From assembly GCA_948567375.1 (NCBI GenBank), contig OX419761.1, positions 39,186,501-39,250,500 of the forward strand: a stretch of DNA of 64,000 nucleotides, read 5' to 3'. Source of the stretch: Lunularia cruciata. Its lineage: Eukaryota > Streptophyta > Marchantiopsida > Lunulariales > Lunulariaceae. This document shows, in pieces, positions 1-11,879 of this stretch (its first letter is position 1; every line of letters begins with the position of its first letter). Under the pieces are notes generated by a model. It was not told the DNA's origin. It was given only the letters and a program-made list of their open reading frames with translations, and searched no databases. The position numbers and the translations under genes were made by a program.

Positions 1-90
1 ACTTCAATTTTACCAATCTATCTTGTGCGGCTCATGTGACATTTAAGCTTGGAATCTCCCAATTATTATGCTCTTGAAATCTTTGCATGT
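1..90 (-). pseudogene. Gag scrap of chromovirus family C
   Basis: This segment aligns by eye with the minus-strand gag region of the two longer family C copies (near 42960-43050 and 50200-50300): the same order of short words runs through it, with scattered substitutions. It covers the gag stretch after the capsid-like core. It is cut at 90, where a family Q unit begins. No open frame survives. The left part lies outside the window. Confidence 0.6.
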
Positions 91-2236
91 TGTTGTGTTG
101 TGGTTTGTGTAGCCCATGAAAAAGTAAATTGGTATGGTTTATCTCTATAAAAAGGAGTAGGTTGTATGATGGATCCCACGGTTGAGCTATTGCCATGTGA
201 GCAATCTATGTACATGTATACAATTGATCACATGGATTATGGTCTTGTTTCTTTGAGGGATCTTATGTATAGGTGATGGAGAGTTGAAAGGAAGGTGTGT
301 TTTAGTTGGAGGAGTCTCAAGTAGGAGGAGGATATTAAGAGTGAGAGTTGTAGTAGAGCATGGAGGCTGGGTGTCAAAGAGAGCAATTGGGTAAGAGATG
401 TCCCATGCTCTCAATCTGCTACTCCTAAATCCATTTCTCATCAAGCTTCAAATTCTACACCATGATGGCTTATGGGATTGGATGGTAGCACGTTTTGGGG
501 CGGTATTCATAGAGTTGGTGATGGAAAATCTAGATCTTATTGTCCTTCTGGTGCTTACTTATGAGCAAGTCTAGGTCTTGTAGTTGGAGAATGATTCAAT
601 TTTTCATGAGCTTCAAGGTGGAGTTGTGTGGTCCACTTGTCAAAAAGTGAGGCTAAATGATAAAATACAAGAGATTGGGTTCCAACAAAAAAGTTAGGAG
701 TTGTTTTACCATTGAAGGAGTTTGGGGAGGGAATTTGAAAATATAGGACCATGGTTGGAGAGAGGAGCCAACAGCTTATAATTTGAAGACTAGAATTGAG
801 TGATTTGAGTAAATTCTCTAAGAGATATGATCAACTGAACCAAGGGAGTAGAATTCATACCCAAGAGCACAAAATAAGTGATTTGGAGAGCTTCATGAGA
901 CATCTTCATGATCTATCAGTTGGGTTGGAGAGTTGACAAAGTACTTATATTTTTGACCTCAAGAAATTTTACGGTTTGATATCTCAAATCAGATTTGGCC
1001 AATTAAAGTTGGAGATGAGATGTTGATCAAGTTTGAAGATTTGGTCACTCTTGAAGTTGTGGTCCAAATTACCTTGTAAAAACTTCTAGGAGTTTGCACT
1101 TCTATGCAAATTTTTCATGTGAATTCCTCAAATTGATAATTCAAGGTCTTGGATCAAGCATACTTGGGTCTATAGAGCTCACAAGAACTCAAGAATTGAT
1201 CTATATCTAGGGTTTGGTGTTGGATTAGAGTACTAAAATTTATAGAGATTTAGACAAGAGAACAACCCACTACTATCAAAATTTTAGTTGACCTTGGGTC
1301 CATGGAGAGTGAGAGCTAATGCAAAAAACTCTATTGAAAATAGTATCATAAGCTCTGTAGAGCATTTCTATCTTTTATCATGATTGAGTGTCAATTCTCC
1401 TATTTGTGTGTTTATGATTAAGGATTCTAGGTTTTTGGAGTGTTTGTGAGATAAGGTGCACCTCTGATCCAAAAATTTGGAGAAAGTTACCTAGAACTAG
1501 GAGCAAACCCTAAATTAGGGATTTCAAAATTAGTGTAAAAATTATAGAAAATTGACTAAGTTTGAGAGCTTGTCAAAGGAGCTGTAGTAATCATATTGTG
1601 ACAAATTTTATACCATTGAAAATTTTATCTCACAAGCTTTTCCATTGAATCCTGGAACATTAGAATACAAGCCATATAGAGAAAGTTATGCCCATTTGAG
1701 TTACATAAAATTTTACTCATAAAAAAATATAGGATTACCTCACTTGGAGTACAAATTGGTTGAAGGATGAAGTATATATTGGAGGAAACTTGGAGTACAG
1801 GTTTAAATAAACTTGTTAATAGAGCAAGAGCGCTCTAAAGCTCAATTCTGACAAAAAGCACAGAGGGTTATTGTTGAATTCTTGTGATTGGATCCTTTCA
1901 TGCTTGCATGCATATTTGTACACCCAATTGGTTTGGATTGGTGTGCGGGCATTAAGCTTAGGTTTTTTCCTTCTAGGAGTGCTATATATCTCTCCTTGGT
2001 AATGTTGGAAGTGATGACCAACAAACCAAGAGTGAGTGTTATGATGATAGGTTGGGTTGCTCGTTACTACTCCTACGCGATAGCAAGAATACCAAAACCT
2101 AGAGTGAAGGGTTCTCTTGGTTGGATTTTATGCATGCTAAAACTAGTAAGGGTAGGTTTACCTCCAACCATTGATCCATAGGCTCCACAACTAGGCACCC
2201 TCTGTGTTCAAAGAGAGAGAAAAGCAAAGTACGACA
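91..2236 (+). mobile_element. Family Q unit, copy Q1 (2.1 kb, TG...CA ends)
   Basis: The unit begins TGTTGTGTTGTGG and ends AAAGTACGACA. The 4-bp word ATGT stands on both sides (87-90 and 2237-2240), a candidate target duplication. The reverse complement of 50726-52950 matches it from end to end by eye, including the opening words, the segment around 200-230 and the closing CTAGGCACCC region. I see no gag or pol motifs and no repeated ends, so it could be a long solo LTR or a non-autonomous LTR element. A TATA-like CTATAAAAAGG lies at 145-156, but its counterpart in Q2 is weak. Confidence 0.6.
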
Positions 2237-2240
2237 ATGT

Positions 2241-5200
2241 TTGGGGATTGCAATTTGGATAATTTTAGTTTGTGCTATTAGTGGGTAGTTATGGAGGAGA
2301 GGAGTTATAGTTGAAATCAAGATATAATGTCTCATATTAGTTCTTGTAACATCCTAAAGAAAGGATTGAAAAAATTGATACACTTGCAAATAGCAAAATA
2401 TAGAATTGGGATGATGAGTGGGAGGATTCTCCTTGGGATTTAGGGGGATGGAGCAAAGAAAAGGAGGATATTGATTATATAGAAAGGTTGTACAAATGGT
2501 GGGAATTTATCCATTGGAGTATATATTTAAGAGAAATTATGCAAACTATGAGAAGCATAGAATAAACTCTCTAGCTTTCAAACAAACATAAACCCTAAAA
2601 AAGCTTTCAAAGTGAGTGGATATTGACTCTTTTATTGCTTTAGTGTATCTCTTGAAAGTGCATGATATTTTCATAAGGAGTGATCTAAGAAAATATCAAA
2701 CATATGTGTGGCTCCAAGTGGCATTAGCATTGCATAGATTTGAACATAATGGAAATGGAGCTTGTATTGCTAGAGGAATGAACCTATGTGGAATTAGTGT
2801 TGGATCCAAACCAAGTTTATAGAGAGAGTAATCATTGGGCCAAAAATTGCTAGTTTTCACATAAGAACCCCTCCTTGCAATATTTTCCATTCTAGACATG
2901 AGGCGTAATGGTCAAGGTTTGAGGAGAGAGCCCAAATTGCATTTGTGTTTGAAAAGAAAGAATTCTTGGATTTCTTGATCCAATCTCTTTTCCTTGTCAC
3001 AAAGCCATCCCATTGATGGGGAATTTTATTTAAGCAAAAGGAGCTCTTGCTTAATCAATGGCTTGGTAATATGTGATGATAAGCACAAAATTTGGGAGAG
3101 GTAAAAAATTGTCCATTGATATATTTTCATCCTTGTCATGTTATCAAGGAATGCATGTTTAGTGGTGGCTATGGCATGAAGAAATAGTCAACTTTGTGAT
3201 TTCTAAAATATATTATTAATTGATAAGGATGGCTAACAAGTGGTGTGTATTCTGTAAGGATACCTAGCTCATGTCATGGTATGACATGTTAAAAAGTCTG
3301 AAATTTTTTTAGATCTAAATGAGAGAAGAGCATGTGCATCTTTTGAGAGCCACAATTATTTATTAGGAAATGTAGGATATATACCAATGAGTTACTTGTT
3401 ACCTTTGTTTAAATGAGCTAGCACTCAAGAGAAAAATGACTTCAACCACTGTGTGTCTCAAACAAGAAGTATAAATGAACAATGTATAGGGATACTAAAA
3501 GCTTGTTGGCACTCTTTGTGTGAATTGAGGGTGCAATTAGATAGTAAGAAAAGAAACTCTTTTCTTGTGCAATGGGATAGTCACTTGTGTTATATTGCAT
3601 AATTTCTTGATTAATAGATGAGATCTATAGGAGAAAGAGGATGAATATGCAAGAGAAAAAGTAGATTCTATAAATAATTTCACGGCTGCAAGTAGCAAGA
3701 GTTATCATCATTATCACTAGTAGAATAGAGATGATACTAGGCAGTATATTAGAGAAGAAAGTAAGTGGGCCATGGTAGAAACATACCTTGTTCTGAACCA
3801 TGCACCTAGAGGTATTTTGTTTGAGACATATTAATTTCAATAAAGTGTTTGTGAAGAGTTCTACGCAACTCATGTGAATAATTTTCTAAATATTTTCTCT
3901 CTAAATAAATCTATGTATGGATGATTTTACAATTAGTCCCCTAGCCATGGGTCTTTTGAATTTCATTGTTATGGTTTTTAATGGGTTTTACAATGTGTAT
4001 CTATTTTCACAAGTGGTGTTGGTCAATGTTTTTTTTTATTTGCTCATGCAAGTGGGGATTGCTTGTTTTAAGGGGTATAGGTTTGCTCAATTTTTTTGGT
4101 TTTTCTCATCTAGTTACCCCATACCTCTAAAAATGTTTTAGGAGTATGTGTTTGCTTGTTTTGGATGGGTTTGGTGAGACTATTTTTGAGTCGTAATTTG
4201 TGTAAAAACACATGGATATTTAGGTTAAAAATTCAGATATAGAATTTGTAGTTTCTAATTGGTTTAGGACAAAAGATATTGGTTAAGACAAGAAGACAGA
4301 AAATTTTACTGATTTATATATTTAGCAAGAGCAATATATTTTGATAATGTACAATTTTATACATAAATGAGTTTTTATGTTTTTTAAAGGTGGGTTTATA
4401 GATATAATGATTGCATAGTTTAGTTTAAAAGCCAAAGTAATGGTTCAAAATTGCATTGCAATTGGAAAATTGATGAGAACACATGTGAAAATGCATGAAG
4501 GCCAATAGAAGAAGAGATCAAAGTAATTATAAGGTCATCTTGGGAAAGCTTGCACATTCAAAAAATTGGCAGATTACAATGAATTTGGCAATAGAAGGCA
4601 AAGTCAAAATTGGGAAGAGGAAAAGAAGGCCATCTCAAAATTATTATGGAGTGGAGAGAGAGCTTATCACAGTTTAAAAGTGCCTATCTGGGAGTGACTG
4701 ATCATAGGAGTAAATGAGAGATGGCAAAAATGGGATAAGAAGGAAACTTAGTGCATTTGAGAGCAATATGAGAGAAACAGAGAGGGCTAAAATGGGATAA
4801 GATGGAAATTGAGAAAATTTGAAAGCAATTTTATAAGGCTATCAAAAGAGAGAATTCACAAAAAGACAAGAGAAAGGGCTTACCTAGAGCAAGGAAGAGC
4901 ACCAAGGTTTAGACTATTAGGGAGTAGAGCATTTCAAAAAATGTTAGATAGAGAGGTTTAAGAGTAGAGATTGAGAGGGCATACTTAGAGTAAGGGAGAG
5001 CATCAAGGTTTAGACCATTAAGGAGAAAAGAATAAATAAATATTTGATAGAGGTTTAAGAGAAAATATTAATTTTAGTGGATACAAAAAAGGAAAGAGAA
5101 TGGGTTTTGAAGGCTTAAATTCCATTCCAAATTGACCAACAGTGTTGGGACTTCTCTAATATGGAGGACATCAATAAGGGGGCCTTAGTTAATCAATTTT

Positions 5201-6029
5201 ATCAATGTATAGAAAATATGACCCAAATTAAGTGGGGATGGCTCAACAAGATCCAAATCAAGGCATCTATGATTGCAATTTAAGAAGCAGAATCCAATAC
5301 CTTGGGCTTGAAGATCTATCGTGGGCTTGAATACCCCTATCCAATTGTAAGTAATTTGTTGTTATTAAGTTGAATTTGAATAGGTTGTCAAATTAAGTTG
5401 GATAGGTTTTTTGAGCTTTCAAAATTAAAATTTCCTATCACCCATCCCATTTGTGAGTGAACACATCCAAGATTAAGCAAACCAACCTTCATGCAGGTGG
5501 ATCTGCTTTGCTGTAGTCAAAACTATCCTTCCCCATGCGAAAACCTATAACAAAAATGGCCAAATCCATCACCAATATGAGCAAACCCAATAGTCTAGGA
5601 GTGGAGCTAACTCCTCTTGAGAAAAGCTCTTTTTTCAAAACTTTAGCTAGTCCCTTGCAACCGGATCCAACCAACTTCCCAAGTAGACCTAATCCTCTAC
5701 AACTGGACCTATCACCTACAAAAAAACCAGAACTACTTTTTGTGTGGACCTAATCCTATGCATGCAGACTTATCCACCAACAAGCATACTCAATCCCCAT
5801 GTGTAAGCAAACCCAAGTGTTTAAATTTTCTTTTAGCCTCTTGTGCTTTTTAATAATGTGTTGTTTGACTCCCTTTGTTGTTTTATCTGTACTTTGAGGT
5901 TAAATTCATTTGTCAACCACATGTCTTTAGCCACTTATCTTCACACGTTGGTCATTATGTTATATTAGTCCCTCCATGTCTAATTTCCTTTGACATTTCG
6001 TGGAACCTTCTAATTAGGTATTAGTTTCC
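2241..6029. other. Unassigned AT-rich DNA
   Basis: About 3.8 kb in which I recognise no gene, repeat family or RNA. Short open frames of up to about 80 codons occur on both strands but show no domain and have AT-rich, low-complexity composition. A TATA-like run near 2520 followed by A-rich sequence could be an old LTR promoter, with no other support. The 4490-5060 part is purine-rich, with loose repeats of AGAGAG and GGGATAAGA type. This is probably decayed transposon sequence, by inference from its setting. Confidence 0.5.
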
Positions 6030-6262
6030 TTACAACTAATTTATGACCTCTTTTGGATTTCTTGTCTTGAAGGATGTTAGATGGTATGATAACTTGTTAG
6101 CTAGTTGATCACCTCTCTTGGATTGTCTTTCCTAACAAATATTAGTTAGGTTTTCAAAATTTCTTGAAGGATGTTAGATGGTTGATCACCTCTTTTGGGT
6201 TTTTTCCCTGATTGATGTTAGCTCAATTGCAACTAATTGGTCACTTCTTTTGAGTTTTTGCA
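6030..6262. repeat. Degenerate tandem repeat
   Basis: About four imperfect copies of a word resembling TTGATCACCTCTTTTGG occur roughly 50-75 bp apart (near 6040, 6105, 6183 and 6236). The word CTTGAAGGATGTTAGATGG occurs twice, near 6068 and 6163. The copies are too diverged to give a firm period. The repeat lies just left of the A2 fragment and has no clear relation to it. Confidence 0.5.
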
Positions 6263-6344
6263 AGTAAATTAAATTGGTGTTTTTATTCAGGTTGACTTGT
6301 GTATAGAATATCCTACAAGTTGGGACAAGGCCACATACAAGGAT

Positions 6345-6778
6345 GATGCATTTGATCCAAGAACAAGTAAGTTGTCCCTTCACCGGACTTGTAAGGAAGT
6401 GCCACCAACACAATCCACTTGAAGAAGTGCTCCACCATCACCAAAATATACCAATGATGTTTCATAGTCAATGGTAAAAGTCCAACAAAGTCCAAACTCC
6501 AATTTGAACCGCCTGGGTTGCTAAAGAACACAATCTTGGCACCAATTGTGCAAAGATAATCCATCACTAAGACATCATCATGAATGTCTTGTTGAACTAT
6601 ACCACTATTTCCAACCTTCTGATCCATGAACGCAATAATTCCTTTGATATCTATTGAGAGAAATACCACCAAAGTCTCAACGAACAAACACAGAAAGGTA
6701 GATTTATGCCAACCTGGCACCATCTCCTCATCTGTCTCACCATGCCAATGTGCTCTATGTTTGATCCTACTAGCTAGG
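6345..6778 (-). pseudogene. Left fragment of A2: RNase H-integrase linker and integrase core start
   Basis: Read on the minus strand this matches A1 (about 30845-31545): the linker with RAHWHGETDEEMVPGW and DIHDDVLVMDYLC, then the integrase core opening WSLDF and the following HFFKWI region. The HHCC zinc-binding part of integrase is missing, because about 284 bp present in A1 are deleted here at a CTCCAA microhomology. The right edge at 6778 is the D1 insertion point, and A2 resumes at 19304. Left of about 6345 the similarity to A1 stops, so the rest of integrase and any PHD finger are absent. Confidence 0.75.
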
Positions 6779-7342
6779 TGTAATACTCCAAGGACAAGGG
6801 AACTCTCCAAAAGAGATACAAGAGAGAAAACACAAGCTTCACACTCAGTACTTGATGCCCCAAAGAAGCGCCTTCTCTTTATTATATAGCAAAGAAGATC
6901 CCCTCAAAGGAAACTCCACTCTTGGATCAGGTACATGGATTAGTTACTTGGATGGGTGACATGTTGGTCCTTGTTCTATCTAGTTGGTCAAATAGATTTG
7001 ACTAGAGGAAATCTATAGAGAATCTTTTATAGGAAACTTAGAATTGCATGGAGAGGGTACCATTGGAAAGCTCTCAATGAGACAAATATTGGGGGAGAGA
7101 AGGCAAGATTTTTTACCAACAAGAGAAAGAAAATTCTATTTTCAAGGCCTGGTTCATCCGTTTAGGCCTCCAAAATTAACTTTGAAGTTTTTAGGCTATT
7201 TTTGGCTTCTGGTCTATTAGTAGAAGTACTCTTTTGGTGACACCTCTATCTGATTTACCTAGCCCATCATACACAACATCTTTCTAGATGTCACCAAGCC
7301 AATTTTCATCTCTAGATAATATATTTAGCTATTGGTATTACA
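6779..7342 (-). repeat. 3' LTR of D1
   Basis: This 564-bp segment starts TGTAATACTCC and ends GGTATTACA on the plus strand. It aligns along its length with 18741-19303, sharing for example the words around GGTACCATTGGAAAGCTCTC and ATACACAACATC. The copies differ by many substitutions and a longer insertion near 7100-7140. Being the left LTR of a minus-strand element, it is the 3' LTR. Confidence 0.85.
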
Positions 7343-8039
7343 GACCTTGCCCCTTTTAAGATGCAATGTCCTTGTTGCAAAGCTGTTGCTCAAAAGATTG
7401 AACTAACACCACTACATTAGTCAAGTTGGCTGTTGGCTCCCATGTTGCCTCATATAGTGGGTACCTATTTCAATGTACAAGATATTCCACATGTGGATGA
7501 CGAGTACCACGGATGCATTTTTGGAGAATGCGTTTGACTTCATATTCCTCCATGTCATCAACAAAGGTTGGGCAAGGTTGAATTTCTTGTATGGAAGAGA
7601 AGTAGGGCAGTCAAGGTGCATATCTACATAGTAAGGAAACATATAATAGTGGATGGATCTTCATGTGTGGCGGTAGCTCAAGGTGGTGGGCCATTGCCAA
7701 GAATAGAGAAAGGTCCAATAAAATGAGGTCTAAGCTTGCAAAGGCCAACTAACATGAGGTTGGTGGTTGGCAGCTAGACTTGATCTCCAATATTGAATTA
7801 CATTTGTTGGTAATGTGCATCTACATATTGCTTCTATCAATTTTGGGCAATCTGCAACCTATGTTTGGCATTCTCCACACCTTGTTGGTTTCTAGAAACA
7901 AAAGTGTTGACATCATCAACCTTGGTAGCTACAAGATGGACCTTCATCAAACTCAAAGATGTGAAAGGATGCTCTACATACATGAGGAAGAATGGTGTGA
8001 CTTATGTGGAGGCCTTCACTAAATTGTTTTAAGCAAATT
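7343..8039 (-). pseudogene. D1 integrase C-terminus with chromodomain
   Basis: Translating the minus strand at about 7552-7422 gives a recognisable chromodomain: EEYEVKRIL, then a basic spacer, VEYLVH, one stop replacing the W of the usual WKGYP, and EATWEP followed by ANL. Chromodomains at the integrase C-terminus define chromoviruses and are thought to guide integration to particular histone marks. The stop is TGA where TGG is expected, a G-to-A change. The piece from 7560 to 8039 should be the integrase tail before the chromodomain and is badly decayed. It is cut at 8039 by the C1 insertion. Confidence 0.75.
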
Positions 8040-8044
8040 CCACC

Positions 8045-8456
8045 TGTAACAAAATGGAGTTTAGCGACGAAGTGAGTCGGGCTTACAAAGTAGCACATAA
8101 GACAAATTAGCCTAGACTATTCTAGAAGTATCTAGGAAGCTTCTTGGGAAGCTTCCTAACTAACTTAGCTTGCACCTCAAGTAAGTAGCTTCTAGAAGCT
8201 TCCAACTAGCTTAGCTTGCACGCCAAGAAAGCAGCTTCTAGAAGGAAGCTTCTTGAGAAGCTTCCTAGTAAACTTGGCTTGCACTCTAAGAAAGAGGCTT
8301 GAGGAAGCTTCTTGAGAAGCTTCTCAAAGGCCTTGTATGCTACTTATAAACACCAAAGCCAAAGCTCATGCTAGGCATTTGGAGTTTTCCCTCATTCAAG
8401 TGTCCCAATATGAGTTTCCATTCTCTTATTTCTCTCCTCAGATTCGATCTTTTACA
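8045..8456 (+). repeat. 5' LTR of C1
   Basis: This 412-bp LTR is bounded by TG and CA and matches 13209-13620 without gaps by eye. U3 is crowded with GAAGCTTC palindromes; a TATA box lies at 8344-8350 and the primer site begins two bases after the end. The same LTR occurs reversed at 27309, 43646 and 53135. Confidence 0.95.
8141..8350 (+). promoter_or_regulatory. Heat-shock-element-like array and TATA box in the C1 LTR
   Basis: The run contains repeated inverted GAA and TTC units. AGCTTCTAGAAGCTTCC near 8190 is a contiguous TTC-nn-GAA-nn-TTC, matching the three-unit plant heat shock element. Other GAAGCTTC pairs near 8141, 8250 and 8305 have a 4-bp spacer in place of 2. A TATA box (TTATAAA) lies at 8344-8350, 20-200 bp downstream, which is the normal U3 layout. 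Heat responsiveness is inferred from motif and position only. Confidence 0.5.
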
Positions 8457-8457
8457 T

Positions 8458-8469
8458 TGGTATCAGAGC
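8458..8469 (+). other. Primer binding site of C1 (initiator tRNA-Met)
   Basis: TGGTATCAGAGC is the complement of the 3' end of plant initiator tRNA-Met including CCA, and lies one base after the 5' LTR. It is the standard minus-strand primer site of many plant Ty3/gypsy and Copia elements. Confidence 0.9.
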
Positions 8470-8823
8470 AAGAATGGGATGGATGGAATTTGTGGACCAC
8501 AAAATCCACTTCTACCAAAGCATTGGGATTTTCACGTCCAAATACTACCCAAGCATGATCTCACACAATTCATCACCTTGCACTTTGGACAAGATTTTCT
8601 GCATATGATCACCATATTTGAGGAACCCTTGGTGCTTCCGGTTAAAACTTATGGAGAATGGTGGACGTGTTGTTTCTATGTGTTAGTAAATTAGATAAAT
8701 TGGGAGTGGGGTGATAGAGTAGCAACCATGGCAGCAATATACGATGTAATCCTTGCTATGCAACAACAAATTGAGCACCTTACTTGATTGTTGGATGAAC
8801 AAGATCTTCAACGACAAGAGTAG

Positions 8824-9650
8824 GTGGAGAGAGTACCAATTCAAGAAGGAGAAGATCGAATCAGATTCCCTAAACCCAAGGTACTTGAAGGCAAGAATCT
8901 TCCGGGTGCAATGGAGAATTTTGTGTTTGATTGTGAATGTTATTTTGAAGCTACCAATCTACAAGACGAGCAAAAACAGATTCTATTGGCTTCTAGCCAA
9001 TTGGATGGAGTAACAAAGCTATGGTGGAGATTCCAAGTGGAGCAAACTGAACGAAAAATTGTTGCACCAATCTTGACATGGGCAGAATTCAAGAGTGTAA
9101 TAATAAGTCAGTTCCAAGCTATAAATGTCACATGAGCTGCATGGGATAAGTAAGCAGAGTTGAAACAGATTGGCTATGTAAGAAGTTACATCATGCAATT
9201 CCAAAACACCATCATGCAAATTCTAGATATATTGGAAGGTGAAGCTTTGGATTGATTTGTGAGGGGCTTGAAGGCAATAACCAAATTAGAGGTAACCATG
9301 CAAGAGCCACAACACTTGGAGGAAGTCATGCGGTTGGCCAAACGTTTTGATTCCTTGGTGGCAACAACTTGGTCTTGACCTCAACCTCCATAGAGCCTAC
9401 TTATACACTACACACAAGTGGAGGAGCCAGCACCAATGGAGATTGATGTCATTCAATGAAGACCACTTGGCACGGCAGATAGAGAGAAACTACAACAAAA
9501 TGGTGGTTGTTTTTATTGTCACCAATTGGGGCATTGCATTGCTAAATGTCCACTCAAGAATGGATGACCTTGACAAGTTGCCCAGGCGGAGGTTGTGGAG
9601 CAGAATGATCAAGGAAACAAATAATTCCAGTATGAGATTTTGAGCTGCCT
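8824..9650 (+). pseudogene. C1 gag
   Basis: The frame opening MERVPIQEG continues through a capsid-like region with the LWW motif typical of the retrotransposon gag family, then a TGA near 9133. The same frame resumes with the conserved YIMQFQNTIMQI region and a zinc knuckle at 9508-9549, CFYCHQLGHCIAKC (CX2CX4HX4C), which would bind the RNA genome. Stops in this frame (for example ALD-stop-FVRGL) fall where C2 has an arginine, so CGA became TGA. Gag would form the virus-like particle. There is no intact product. Confidence 0.8.
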
Positions 9651-9659
9651 ACTAAGAGC

Positions 9660-10052
9660 TTGATTAGTTCTAATGGGATTGAAGGCTCGACCTATGCAAG
9701 TTTGCTTCACTTGCAAGGTACGATATCTAATCAAGATTGTAGGATTTTGGTTGACTCTAGAAGTTTAGAGAATTGCATGTTTATGCAAGTAGCAAAGGAA
9801 TTGGGTATTCCTATCAAGCCAGTGATTGGAAGTAGTTTGATGATGGGGGATGGTAGAAAAGGTTCTGCATTCCGCACCTTGCATCTTGTTACGTTCAAGA
9901 TTGGGAAGGAGTATTTGGAGTGTCGGAGGTTTGTAGTGGCACCTCTACACTATGATATCATTCTGGGTCTTCCTTGGCTTGAATATCATAAGGTTCAATT
10001 CAATTGGACCCGATGCCAAATTCAAGTACAACACCAAGGTAGGAATTTCTGA
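9660..10052 (+). pseudogene. C1 aspartic protease region
   Basis: A 130-codon open stretch begins MISSNGIEGSTYASLLHLQG and contains ILVDSRSLENC, where C2 has the active-site DSGSSENC. Gly-to-Arg in the DSG motif would inactivate the enzyme. A second conserved block reads YDIILGLPWLE, the flap/ILG region of retropepsins. This enzyme normally cuts the Gag-Pol polyprotein. It lies in a different frame from gag, showing an indel between them. It is followed by a repetitive spacer with KFVSKVAIEQALEED-like units before RT. Confidence 0.8.
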
Positions 10053-10419
10053 CTAGGTTGTCTGGCACCTCTAAGTAAGACACCTAAGAATAGTTAGTCT
10101 CAAGATAGGAAGTTTGTTGAGAAGGTAGCCATAGAGCAAACCTGAAGGGGAGATGAGTCCCAAGATGGAAAGTTTGCTAAGAAGGCAACCATGGAGCAAG
10201 CTTGGAAGAGAGATGAGTCCCTAGAAGGGAAGTTTGTTAGTAAAGTAGCCATAGAGCAAGCTTTGGAGGAAGATAAGTGTGTATTTGTGGTGTGGATCAA
10301 GCTGATTGCACAAGAACAATCTGCGGAGGGCCGAGAGCCTCATCAAGCAATGGTTGATTGGATAGTTAAGGAGTTTGCGGACGTGTTTCTAGATGATCTG
10401 CCAAAGGGATTACCCTCTG

Positions 10420-11680
10420 ATTGAGGTATGCCCTTCAAGATCAAGTTATTGCCAGGGAGTACTCCAATGAGTAGACCAATCTATCGGCTCTCACCAAAGG
10501 AGTTGGAGTAGTTGCAAACAACACTTACAAAGTTGTTGGAGAAGGACTTCATATAACATAGTACCTCTCTTTGGGGAGCACCGGTACTATTTTTTCCAAA
10601 GAAGGATGGAGGACTTCATTTCTGTATTGATTATCGTGGGCTCAATAAGCAAACCATGAAGAATGCATATCCCTTGCCTTGGATCAATGACTTGCTTGAT
10701 CAACTAAGTTGAGCATGCTTTCCAAACTGGATCTTTGCAGCAGCTATTGGCAAATTCCTATAGATAGAGAGGATGTGCAAAAGACTACTTTTTGCACAAG
10801 GTATGGGCATTTGAGAGGAGAGTTCTACCTTTCGGACTCACTGATGCTCTAGCATTCTTCTGGATCAGATGCATTGGGTGTTGGATGGACTATTGGATCA
10901 GTCCGTGGTGGTGTTCTTGGATGATATCTTAATCTATAGCAAGACAAATGCGGAACACGTGAATCATGTGCGAGAAGTCCTAAGACAACTACGACAATGG
11001 AAATTTTACTACAAGAAGTTGAAGTGTGCCTTTTGGCAGAAGGAGGTTACCTTCTTGGGTCATAAGATCTCATCAGAGGGGATAAAGATGGAAGAAGAGA
11101 AAATCAAGGCCATTACTGATTGGCCTACTCCAAAGGATGCTACAAAAGTACAGGAATTCAATGGATTGGCCAGTTTTTACCGACGGTTCATCCATTATTA
11201 TGCTCATGTGGTTGCACCATTGACTGACCTCTTGGGAAAGAACTTGAGCTTCCAATGGACCACCAAGCATGAAGAATCATTCTAGAAGTTAAAGCATATG
11301 GTGTTTTTAAGACCCATTCTTCAACCATATGATCCTCAACTACCCTATGTGGTTGATTTTGATGCTTCTAACTTTGCAATTGGAGCCGTGCTCTCACCGA
11401 CTCAATACGGCTAAAGAAAACTACTCTGCTCAAGATCAAGAACAACTTGCAATGGTATACGCCACCAAGGTATGGAGGCATTACCTCTTGGGAAAACAAG
11501 TGATCATGCAAACTGATCACAAACCATTGTTATAGACCTTACAGTTGGAACACATGAAGAGTTGACATCATCGATGGGAGGAACAACTCCAACTATATGA
11601 CATCAAACTTGAGTACAAACCAGGTTGGTTCCATGTCATCCTTGATGCTTTATCACAACGACCTGATTTGAAGTCTCTTC
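10420..11680 (+). pseudogene. C1 reverse transcriptase and RNase H
   Basis: RT blocks appear in order: [29 protein letters not shown], a frameshifted stretch near 10710-10870, then VVFLDDILIYS (the catalytic YxDD box as FLDD) at about 10905-10940 and FLGHKISSEGIKM. RNase H follows: VVDFDASNFAIGAVL, AKENYSAQDQEQL and QTDHKPLL. A deletion near 11395 removes part of RNase H compared with C2. Stops interrupt RT several times. The region would copy element RNA into DNA. In-frame parts are good enough to assign the family but not to give a product. Confidence 0.85.
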
Positions 11681-11879
11681 CTCTCATCATAGCAGCAATT
11701 TCAACGGTGTCAGTTGACTCCAAGGTCCAAAATGAGTTTCAATCAGCTCTACACCAAGATCCCTTCCTCCAAATGGAACATGGTTGCCTTACATCATACA
11801 ATAAGGAGTACAACACCTTCTCTATCAAGGAGGGCCTTTTATTCCATGAGGACCGAATCTATGTTCCAACTAAAGGTGA

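Noticed and set aside
2510-2640. A host-gene promoter and 5' leader near 2520-2620
   Set aside because: Only a TATA-like run and A-rich text are visible; no open frame with a recognisable product follows.
8141-8330. Regularly spaced palindromes as a CRISPR-like array
   Set aside because: Units lie inside an LTR, spacing is irregular, there are no unique spacers of constant length, and the setting is a plant genome.
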